A DNA stretch of 5,264 nt from Methylovulum sp. (GTDB taxonomy: Bacteria; Pseudomonadota; Gammaproteobacteria; Methylococcales; Methylomonadaceae): NCBI GenBank assembly GCA_004299465.1, contig SCST01000308.1, forward strand, positions 1 to 5,264, read 5' to 3'. The notes under the pieces are model-generated. The model saw only the letters and a list, made by a program, of their open reading frames with translations. It ran no database searches and was not told the origin of the DNA. Positions within the stretch are counted from its first letter, which is position 1, and every line of letters begins with the position of its first letter. A program made the position numbers and the translations under genes. Of the stretch, positions 1 through 5,264 are shown one piece after another.

Positions 1-516
1 GCTGTTCATGAACTGCTCGCCTTCGCTGACGAGGAAGGCGGCGATGGCATGCGCGGTGCCGGAATCGTAGCCCTGCGCCTTGATGACGAGGACGCCGGCG
101 TAATCGTCGAATTCGACGCTGACGCGGGTGCGGAAATAATCGTAAAACTTCTCCAGCGTCGCCTCCTTAAACCATAAGCGCGACAGCAAGTCATGCTTGG
201 GGTCGCTGTAATGGCTGCGCAGGTCCAGCTTGGCGTCGAGCTTCTTGAGCATATCGACGGACAGCAGGTAATCGCGCAGCAGCAATTGCTCGGTTTGGTT
301 GCCGGACGTGGCGGAGCCGAGCAGGCTGCCGATGTCGAGGCTCTGGCCGCTGACCATATCGGTGCTCTGGATAATGACATGGGCTTCGGAGATGTAGCGG
401 TCGGAAGCGATGAGTCCCCAATACAGGACGGACAGCAGCGCCGCGATAAACGCGCTGCCGAGCAGGCGATGCTGTTGAAAGGCGGACAACAGGCCGGAAG
501 AGGCGGGGCTTTTCAT
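1..516 (-). CDS. kpsE: KpsE/BexC/CtrB-type capsule polysaccharide export inner-membrane protein, N-terminal part (3' end outside window)
   Basis: The reading frame is open from the ATG at 516-514 through position 1, giving 172 residues without a stop. Family members are about 370-390 residues, so roughly half is present. The start begins MKSPASSGLL. A single hydrophobic span at about residues 18-37 would be the N-terminal membrane anchor. It is followed by SDRYISEAHVIIQST (38-52), which resembles the start of the periplasmic Wzz-like domain in this family. Residues 123-150 (KFYDYFRTRVSVEFDDYAGV onward) resemble the FYDYF-x-VxVxFDxxxGI region of these proteins. In group 2-type capsule systems this protein spans the periplasm and links the KpsMT exporter to the outer-membrane channel. 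The start overlaps the kpsT stop as ATGA, and an AAGGAAA stretch (533-527) lies inside the kpsT end, about 10 bases upstream. GC content is near 60% by hand count over 1-480, clearly above kpsT. The family is assigned from motifs and context; a related Wzz-family chain-length protein is the main alternative. Confidence 0.85.
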   Translation of the reverse strand, partial: MKSPASSGLLSAFQQHRLLGSAFIAALLSVLYWGLIASDRYISEAHVIIQSTDMVSGQSLDIGSLLGSATSGNQTEQLLLRDYLLSVDMLKKLDAKLDLRSHYSDPKHDLLSRLWFKEATLEKFYDYFRTRVSVEFDDYAGVLVIKAQGYDSGTAHAIAAFLVSEGEQFMNS

Positions 517-1178
517 TTCGAACGGCTTTCCTTGTAGGCTTTGAGGGCGTCGTCGATGTCGTCAAACCAGTGCGCCTTGCCGTTATCGAGAAAGATGCCT
601 GAGCTGCAGAACTCTTTTAATGTATTTTCGCCGTGCGATACCATGATGAGGCTGGCGTGATCAGCCAAATTCTTGAAGGCGGTTGACGCTTTATTCTTAA
701 AAGCGGCATCACCTGTCGCGGTGACTTCGTCGGAGATGTAAACATCAAAGTCAAAGGCCAGCGATAGCCCGAATTGTAAACGGGATTTCATGCCCGATGA
801 GTAGGTTTTGATCGGTTCATCAAAGGCGTCGCCTATTTCAGCGAAATCCTGGATATAAGCCAGGCGGTCTTCAATATCGTCCTCATGTCCGTGTATGCGG
901 CAGACAAATTTGGCGTTCTGGCGGCCCGTTAAGGACCCCTGCAGTCCGCCGCCAAAGCCCATAGGCCAGGAGACGCGGCAGCGGCGCTCGACATGGCCTT
1001 TGGTCGGCTGGTCGGTGCCGCCGATTAATCTCAGTAATGTGGATTTGCCTGCGCCGTTGCGCCCGACCAGGCCTACGCTGACATTGGGCGGTATGACGAA
1101 TGACACGCCCTGCAATACCCATTTGCCGGGGCCGTGATTGGTTTTATAGCGTTTATGTATATTATCGACAAGGATCAT
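513..1178 (-). CDS. kpsT: KpsT-type ABC transporter ATP-binding protein for capsule polysaccharide export
   Basis: This 221-residue protein is the usual length for KpsT/BexA/CtrD ATPases. It would drive export of lipid-linked polysaccharide through the KpsM permease at the cytoplasmic face of the inner membrane. The Walker A motif GRNGAGKST is at residues 39-47. The family-typical stretch SWPMGF-GG-LQGSLTGRQN (70-88) covers the Q-loop area. The degenerate signature YSSGMKSRL (126-134) replaces LSGGQ, as is normal for polysaccharide exporters. Walker B FDVYISDE (144-151) provides E151 as the probable catalytic glutamate, and the switch histidine is H182 in VSHGEN. The chosen start ATG (1178-1176) overlaps the kpsM stop as ATGA and gives the typical N-terminus MILVDNIHKRYK. 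The frame extends 23 codons further upstream to 1247, but that stretch lies inside kpsM and lacks family character. No good Shine-Dalgarno precedes 1178, so translation probably depends on coupling to kpsM. The 3' end overlaps kpsE by the same four bases. Confidence 0.95.
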   Translation of the reverse strand: MILVDNIHKRYKTNHGPGKWVLQGVSFVIPPNVSVGLVGRNGAGKSTLLRLIGGTDQPTKGHVERRCRVSWPMGFGGGLQGSLTGRQNAKFVCRIHGHEDDIEDRLAYIQDFAEIGDAFDEPIKTYSSGMKSRLQFGLSLAFDFDVYISDEVTATGDAAFKNKASTAFKNLADHASLIMVSHGENTLKEFCSSGIFLDNGKAHWFDDIDDALKAYKESRSK

Positions 1179-1987
1179 AAGGTAATTAGTTTGGTTTCGA
1201 AACGCCGGTGCAGCGCCAGTCCGAAGAAAATAGCGACGATTGCGCATTTGTAGGTATAGCCGATATCCATTCCGGGTATCGCATGATAATACGGGGAAAT
1301 GCCCACGCGGGCCGCTTCTGTGCCGTGCAGTAAGGGATTAAGCAATAACCATCCGCGATAGGGTTCCGGTACGGTGGAAACAGGAAGAACGACGCCTGAA
1401 CTTATATGTAAAAGTGCACCGAAGAAGCCGAGGAAAGTCCCCATTTTAGGGATCAATTCAACGGCGACTGACGTGACGAGGCCATAACCAAGCCCCATCA
1501 GCCACATTCCGAAAAATACCGTTACTACCATGAGCGGATCGTGCGGAATAAGCTCTACCCCGAAAAAAGTGCCGCCGATACCGAAAATAATCGCTATCAG
1601 TACCGTAATAAAGCCTTCCAGCCAGGCGCGCACCAGCAAGGTATCGATCGGTTTGACTTGCCGGTAGGCAAACAGCGCCCGGTTGGCGCTTAACGCATTT
1701 TGCACTTGCCCGGAGGGCCTTTTGAACATTAAAAAAGTAACCATGCCTATTATCAGCCAGGCTTCGGTGCTAATGCCGCCGACTATACGCATGCGGATAA
1801 CGGTGAATATGAACAACATGATGCCGATCTGGATGATCGGCTCGGCCAATAACCATAACCATGCAATCCGGCCTACCGACAAGCGGCTGACGGCTTCACG
1901 CAAAAAAAGGGCGTTCCATACCGACAACGTGATGGAAAGAGACGTCCTGGGGTGCGCGTAATCGTATTTTATCATTGCTTCTGCCAT
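1175..1987 (-). CDS. kpsM: KpsM-type ABC-2 permease for capsule polysaccharide export
   Basis: The 270-residue protein has about six hydrophobic spans, near residues 43-64, 74-89, 120-145, 151-175, 183-203 and 242-260, as expected for the ABC-2 membrane subunit of KpsMT exporters. ALFLREAVSRL (26-36) and the block NRALFAYRQVKPIDT (102-116) closely resemble E. coli KpsM (NQGLFNYRPVKPIDT from memory). SSGVVLPVSTVP followed by LLNPLLHGTE (about 196-224) matches the family's C-terminal loop. It would form the inner-membrane pore as a dimer with two KpsT subunits. The start is uncertain: Met1 (1987) and Met5 (ATG at 1975-1973) are both possible, and neither has a strong ribosome binding site. The Met5 start would overlap the stop of a small upstream frame as ATGA. 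The stop TGA (1177-1175) overlaps the kpsT start. Being first in the cluster, it must be served by a promoter in the 611-bp gap or by readthrough from pepN. No convincing promoter could be picked by eye. Confidence 0.94.
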   Translation of the reverse strand: MAEAMIKYDYAHPRTSLSITLSVWNALFLREAVSRLSVGRIAWLWLLAEPIIQIGIMLFIFTVIRMRIVGGISTEAWLIIGMVTFLMFKRPSGQVQNALSANRALFAYRQVKPIDTLLVRAWLEGFITVLIAIIFGIGGTFFGVELIPHDPLMVVTVFFGMWLMGLGYGLVTSVAVELIPKMGTFLGFFGALLHISSGVVLPVSTVPEPYRGWLLLNPLLHGTEAARVGISPYYHAIPGMDIGYTYKCAIVAIFFGLALHRRFETKLITL

Positions 1988-2022
1988 ACGGCCGATAAGC
2001 CTGGAGTATTTGGAAATGTAAT

Positions 2023-2051
2023 GCCGGTTTTAGTTAACGCCGGTTTTGTTA
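2023..2051. repeat. Short direct repeat, 16-bp period, upstream of kpsM
   Basis: On the plus strand GCCGGTTTTAGTTA (2023-2036) is followed by GCCGGTTTTGTTA (2039-2051); read toward kpsM the unit is TAAC(T)AAAACCGGC. A weaker relative, ACTGGTTTTTGATT, sits at 2069-2082, about 30 bp further upstream. The two good copies lie 36-64 bp before the kpsM start and flank a GTTAAC palindrome. Tandem sites on roughly the same helix face could bind a regulator, but no binding protein can be named and chance is not excluded. Confidence 0.45.
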
Positions 2052-2420
2052 TTTTCGCTGCCATTCGGACTGGTTTTTGATTGCTGCTTGAGCGTGGGTT
2101 TAACAAAATCATCTTTGGTGCGATGGATAGTTTAATGCTCGTTCGCGCATCGGCGATTAACTTAAAGAAGGATTGCTCTGCAGGTGTCATTTTTAACGAG
2201 TCTATCACGCTGCTAGAGGAATCGGCAATACTCTGCAGATAGTGTGTGGGGTAATTGCGCTAAAATCAATTGAAATTAGAATTTAGATAAGATGGCGAGT
2301 GTAAGTTTTTGATTTATAGCTGGACGGTGCGCTGAGCGATTATTGAAAACCAGAAAGAACATGATGCTTATAAAGAAAGCCGGTAAGCACTCAGCAGTTA
2401 GAAAAATGGGGCCATCTGTT

Positions 2421-2471
2421 TAAGCCGGGACATCCAGGAACGGCAAACCTTCCAGGTTTTGTCCCGGCTTA
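2421..2471. repeat. Bulged inverted repeat (perfect 12-bp arms plus inner 6-bp hairpin)
   Basis: TAAGCCGGGACA (2421-2432) is the exact reverse complement of TGTCCCGGCTTA (2460-2471). Inside it, AAACCT (2445-2450) and AGGTTT (2454-2459) form a second perfect stem around a 3-base loop, and this stem abuts the right outer arm directly. All unpaired sequence is therefore a 12-base bulge on the left side (2433-2444). The two stems give 18 base pairs in a 51-base element. The GC-rich, compact fold resembles REP or small MITE-like units. No clean U-tract follows on either strand, so a plain intrinsic terminator is unlikely. No transposase or target-site duplication is visible. Confidence 0.8.
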
Positions 2472-2489
2472 TGTGGTGGGTAGCCGAAA

Positions 2490-2575
2490 AATGGAACGCA
2501 GATGAATAGGATAAGCACAGATAATTCAAAAAAATCTTACGTTATCTTAATTATCAGCGTCATCTGCGCTCCATT
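2490..2575. repeat. Long imperfect palindrome downstream of pepN, MITE/REP-like
   Basis: The left arm AATGGAACGCAGATGA (2490-2505) pairs with TCATCTGCGCTCCATT (2560-2575) at 15 of 16 positions. Deeper in, GATAA (2510-2514) pairs with TTATC (2551-2555) at the same offset in both arms, and a further GATAA (2520-2524) can pair with TTATC (2542-2546) with a one-base shift. The loop contains a run of seven A. The GGAACGCAGATGAA...ATCTGCG(T)TCC pattern resembles palindromic repeats that I recall being dispersed in many environmental bacterial genomes; this is from memory and was not searched. On the minus-strand RNA the single mismatch becomes a G-U wobble, and the 3' arm runs into CCATTTTTC. The element begins 24 bases after the pepN stop and could act as a weak terminator or 3' mRNA stabiliser. 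Confidence 0.8.
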
Positions 2576-2598
2576 GCATTTGATGACTAACGATGGCA

Positions 2599-5250
2599 TT
2601 AAGCAAGGCTTTTGCCGGCCACTTCGTAAACGTCTTTCGAGATCGCCTCGGTGGACATGATTCTTTGCAATTGCGCCGTCATTAAGGCTTGCCGGCTTTC
2701 GTCATAACGGCGCCATGAGGTTAATGCGCTGACCATGCGCGATGCAACTTGTGGATTCAGTGTGTTAAGCGCGATGATCTGGTCGGCTAGAAATTGATAG
2801 CCTTCGCCGCTTGCCGCATGAAAATGTAGGGGATTAGCCTGGCTGAAGGCCCCGATTAACGCCCTGACCCGATTGGGGTTCTTTAAATCAAAGGCCGGAT
2901 GGCCGATTAATGATTGCACGGTGGCAAAGGTGTCCGGTGCGGGGCTGCTTGCCTGCAATGCAAACCATTTGTCGATGACCAAGGCTTCATGCTGCCATTG
3001 CCGGTAAAAATCCGTTAAGGATTGCCGTCTGGCGGTGTGCGGGTTATGGACCATTGCCGTCAGGGCAGCCATTTGGTCGGTCATGTTTTTGGCGGTTTTA
3101 AATTGCTGGTGCGCCCAGTTCTTAATGGCCGGGTCTTCCAATGCGCATAAGTAATTAAGGCAGGTGTTCTTGATGCGCCTGCGGCCTATCGCGCCGGCGT
3201 CAAACCGCCCGGATTCATCGCGATGATGGCTTAAATACAGTGTTTGGAACTGCTGTTGCAATTGTTCCGCCAGCGTATATTTGACAAATTCGCGGGCTTT
3301 GTGAATCGCAACAACGTCGACGACAGCCATCAGTTCGGCGAGGTAGGTTTCCGACGGCAAGTTTAGCAGCAGGGAAAAATACGATAAGTCATCCCACGGT
3401 TGTTCCAGGACCTGTTTAAAGGCAGGGACAATGACGGGGTCAAGATTCATCTCCCGGCCGTTTTGCACATCGGCGATCAATCCTGAAATAACCTGCCCTA
3501 AGAGTTGCTGGCCGGCTTCCCAGCGATTGAAGGTATCCGGGTCACGGCTTAATAAAAACGCCAGTTCTTCAGGGCTGCGTTCCATTACGAGTTTTACCGG
3601 TGCGGAAAATCCTCTTAACAGGGAAATAACCGGTTGCGTGGCTTTCGTTTCAAAAACAAACTGCTGCTCTGCCTGGGTAAGTTGCAAAATCACTTCGTCG
3701 GAAGCTTCCTGGCTGTCCTGGAGTTTACAAGGGACGACAGAGCCGTCCTGATGGATCAGGCCGACTCTTACCGGGATATGCAGTGCTTCCTTGCGCGCTT
3801 GTCCCGGTGTTGGCGGGCATTGTTGGCTAATGCTCAGTGTCAGGGTCTGGGAGCTGGCATCGTAGTCGTGCCGCACCGTCAGTACGGGGGTCCCGGCTTG
3901 TGCATACCAGCGGCGGAACTGCGTCAAATCAACGCCGTTGGCCGCTTCCATCGCATTGACGAAGTCATCGCAGGTAACGGCCTGGCCGTCATGGCGTTCA
4001 AAATATAAATCACAGCCTTTACGGAAGCCTTCGGCGCCGAGCAGGGTATGGATCATGCGTACGACTTCCGCGCCTTTTTCGTAAACAGTCAGGGTATAAA
4101 AGTTGTTGATTTCGATATAGGCGTCGGGGCGCACCGGATGCGCCAGAGGGCCGGCATCTTCGGCAAACTGGCGGGTGCGCAGGTTGATGACGTCTTCAAT
4201 GCGTTTTACGGCTTTGGAGCTGCGGTCGCCGGTAAATTCCTGGTCGCGGAATACCGTAAAGCCTTCTTTCAAACTCAACTGGAACCAGTCGCGGCAAGTG
4301 ATGCGGTTGCCTGTCCAGTTATGGAAATATTCATGCGCGATAACGCCTTCGATATGCTCATAGTCGGCGTCGGTTGCGGTATCGGGACGCGCCAGCACGA
4401 ATTTGGTATTGAAGATATTCAAGCCCTTGTTTTCCATCGCACCCATATTGAAATGGCCGACGGCGACGATCATGTATAAATCCAGGTCGTATTCGCGCCC
4501 GTAGACTTGCTCGTCCCAGGCCATCGCATTTTTCAGCGCTTGCATCGCATGGGCGCATTTATCGCTGTCGTGTTGTTCAACAAAAATCTTGAGGCTGATG
4601 GGGCGACCGGATTGCGTCGTGAAGCTGTCACTGATGCATTCGAGCTGTCCTGCAACCAGTGCGAACAAATAGCAGGGTTTGTTAAAAGGGTCTTCCCACG
4701 TTACCCAGTGCCGGTTATCCGGTGCGTCGCCTTCAGCGATTTTGTTGCCGTTCGACAATAACACCGGGTAGCGGTCTTTATCGCCGATTAACGTGGTTGT
4801 AAAGCGCGCCATGACATCGGGGCGATCCAGGAAATAAGTGATTTTTCTAAAACCTTCCGCCTCGCACTGGGTGCATAACATGCCGTTGGACAGGTACAAG
4901 CCTTCCAGGGCTGTATTGGCCTTGGGGTTGATCTCGTTTTCAATAGTCAGTATGAACTGGCGCTGTTGCGGTACCTGGTTGATGATCAATGCATCCTGGG
5001 TTTGACTATAGTCTTGCGCGGCCAGGTCTTGGTTGTCATCGAGAACGACGCGCAGCAAGTTCAGGTTTTCGCCGGCCAGGACCAGCGAGGTGTCGCTGGA
5101 CCGACTGGCTGGATTGCGCATCATCGTCAGTTTTGATAAGACCCGCGTGTTTTCCTCGTCCAGCGCAAAGCTTAGCTCGACCTTATGAACCAGGTACTCG
5201 GGTACCGTGTAGTCTTTTAAATAAATAGCTTGAGGATTCGCGTTGCGCAT
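2599..5250 (-). CDS. pepN: Aminopeptidase N (M1 family zinc metallopeptidase)
   Basis: This is a complete 883-residue protein; E. coli PepN has 870. It is a cytoplasmic broad-specificity aminopeptidase that removes N-terminal residues from peptides in the last steps of protein turnover. The exopeptidase motif GAMEN is at residues 270-274. The zinc motif HEYFH is at 306-310, and the third ligand is E329 (HEXXH-x18-E), giving ligands H306, H310 and E329 with E307 as the general base. Y390 in TVYEKGAEV is the transition-state tyrosine, and Q128 and E130 in QCEAEGF would bind the substrate amino terminus. M269 corresponds to the S1-gating methionine. All lie nine residues beyond their E. coli counterparts. 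By the same offset the domains are an N-terminal beta domain (about 1-202), thermolysin-like catalytic (203-453), beta-sandwich (454-555) and C-terminal helical (556-883). There is no signal peptide. The start ATG at 5250 has an AGG eight bases upstream and an N-terminus alignable with E. coli. Its promoter is outside the window. Confidence 0.98.
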   Translation of the reverse strand: MRNANPQAIYLKDYTVPEYLVHKVELSFALDEENTRVLSKLTMMRNPASRSSDTSLVLAGENLNLLRVVLDDNQDLAAQDYSQTQDALIINQVPQQRQFILTIENEINPKANTALEGLYLSNGMLCTQCEAEGFRKITYFLDRPDVMARFTTTLIGDKDRYPVLLSNGNKIAEGDAPDNRHWVTWEDPFNKPCYLFALVAGQLECISDSFTTQSGRPISLKIFVEQHDSDKCAHAMQALKNAMAWDEQVYGREYDLDLYMIVAVGHFNMGAMENKGLNIFNTKFVLARPDTATDADYEHIEGVIAHEYFHNWTGNRITCRDWFQLSLKEGFTVFRDQEFTGDRSSKAVKRIEDVINLRTRQFAEDAGPLAHPVRPDAYIEINNFYTLTVYEKGAEVVRMIHTLLGAEGFRKGCDLYFERHDGQAVTCDDFVNAMEAANGVDLTQFRRWYAQAGTPVLTVRHDYDASSQTLTLSISQQCPPTPGQARKEALHIPVRVGLIHQDGSVVPCKLQDSQEASDEVILQLTQAEQQFVFETKATQPVISLLRGFSAPVKLVMERSPEELAFLLSRDPDTFNRWEAGQQLLGQVISGLIADVQNGREMNLDPVIVPAFKQVLEQPWDDLSYFSLLLNLPSETYLAELMAVVDVVAIHKAREFVKYTLAEQLQQQFQTLYLSHHRDESGRFDAGAIGRRRIKNTCLNYLCALEDPAIKNWAHQQFKTAKNMTDQMAALTAMVHNPHTARRQSLTDFYRQWQHEALVIDKWFALQASSPAPDTFATVQSLIGHPAFDLKNPNRVRALIGAFSQANPLHFHAASGEGYQFLADQIIALNTLNPQVASRMVSALTSWRRYDESRQALMTAQLQRIMSTEAISKDVYEVAGKSLA

Positions 5251-5264
5251 TAGCTGTACCTGTT

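Larger units (their letters stand above)
1988..2598. other. Intergenic region between pepN and kpsM
   Basis: This 611-bp gap separates the pepN stop from the kpsM start and should hold the 5' region of the export operon. The pepN-proximal part (about 2421-2575) is built from two palindromes listed separately. The middle part (about 2210-2400) is AT-rich with many stops in all frames and shows nothing I recognise. A TATAAA-like hexamer lies on the minus strand at 2318-2313, but no matching -35 box sits at 16-18 bases, so I do not call a promoter. The kpsM-proximal part carries a 16-bp-period direct repeat and a minus-strand frame of 78 codons from GTG 2208 (or ATG 2190) to TGA 1972. That frame has no known domain, is rich in A-ending codons such as ATA, CTA, CGA and TTA, and has no clear ribosome binding site. 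It is more likely untranslated leader than a gene. No tRNA, terminator with a clean U-tract, or riboswitch was identified. Confidence 0.7.

Noticed and set aside
6..565. Frames over the left end of the window on both strands (minus 6-380, minus 191-565, plus 193-537)
   Set aside because: They overlap the kpsE frame (516 to 1), which has a membrane anchor and family motifs. The alternatives are low-complexity, rich in Arg, Ala, Pro or Ser, as expected from GC-rich shadow frames.
126..1000. Degenerate KpsT signature (SSGMKSRL in place of LSGGQ) as a sign of inactivation
   Set aside because: This variant is normal for the KpsT/BexA polysaccharide exporter family, and Walker A, Walker B and the switch histidine are intact. 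The signature is at protein residues 126-134, near window positions 777-803.
1179..1247. N-terminal extension of KpsT by 23 codons
   Set aside because: The stretch lies inside the kpsM coding region and lacks family resemblance, while the ATG at 1178 gives the normal KpsT N-terminus and an ATGA overlap.
2313..2318. TATAAA on the minus strand as a -10 box for kpsM
   Set aside because: No TTGACA-like hexamer lies 16-18 bases upstream, and it would imply a leader of about 320 bases. In AT-rich intergenic DNA one such hexamer is weak evidence.
2421..2471. Intrinsic terminator for pepN at the bulged hairpin
   Set aside because: Neither side of the stem is followed by a run of U. On the minus strand the next T-rich tract comes only after about 15 unrelated bases.
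3431..4008. Plus-strand frames opposite the pepN C-terminal half
   Set aside because: pepN is intact and full length on the other strand. These frames have no recognised motif or start signal.
4048..4479. Plus-strand 143-codon frame within pepN
   Set aside because: It is antisense to the pepN active-site region, which encodes GAMEN and HEXXH. Its sequence shows no independent domain, so it is a mirror of the conserved codons.

Overview
The window carries four protein-coding genes, all on the minus strand: a complete aminopeptidase N (pepN), then, after a 611-bp gap, the start of a capsule or surface polysaccharide export cluster (kpsM, kpsT and the first half of a kpsE-like gene cut by the left edge). 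The genes point to a Gram-negative proteobacterium, most likely a gammaproteobacterium. PepN lines up with the E. coli enzyme at a constant offset of nine residues across the active site, and KpsM shares the NxxLFxYRxVKPIDT block of E. coli KpsM. A methanotroph-like gammaproteobacterium (Methylococcales) would fit the base composition and the palindromic intergenic repeats, but that is a guess.

Layout in transcription order, from right to left. pepN (5250-2599) encodes a complete 883-residue M1 metallopeptidase with every catalytic residue in place. The gap 2598-1988 holds no convincing gene. It contains two palindromic elements side by side: an imperfect long hairpin at 2490-2575 that resembles dispersed MITE/REP-type repeats, and a compact bulged hairpin at 2421-2471. 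It also holds a 16-bp-period direct repeat close to kpsM and a doubtful 78-codon frame that runs into kpsM. kpsM (1987-1175), kpsT (1178-513) and kpsE (516 to beyond position 1) follow, each joined to the next by a 4-base ATGA overlap, so they form one translationally coupled operon.

Functionally, KpsM (inner-membrane permease) and KpsT (ATPase) form an ABC-2 type exporter. KpsE is the inner-membrane, periplasm-spanning adaptor that links the exporter to an outer-membrane polysaccharide channel. No outer-membrane channel, lipid-linker glycosyltransferase or sugar-assembly gene lies in the window; they may be to the left of position 1 or elsewhere. PepN is a housekeeping cytoplasmic peptidase with no evident link to the export genes. 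The hairpins may insulate the two units.

There is no RNA gene, CRISPR array or transposase gene. I did not find a clearly novel system. The points most worth checking are the paired palindromes, the sharp rise in GC at kpsE compared with kpsT, and the small frame joined to kpsM by the same ATGA junction.
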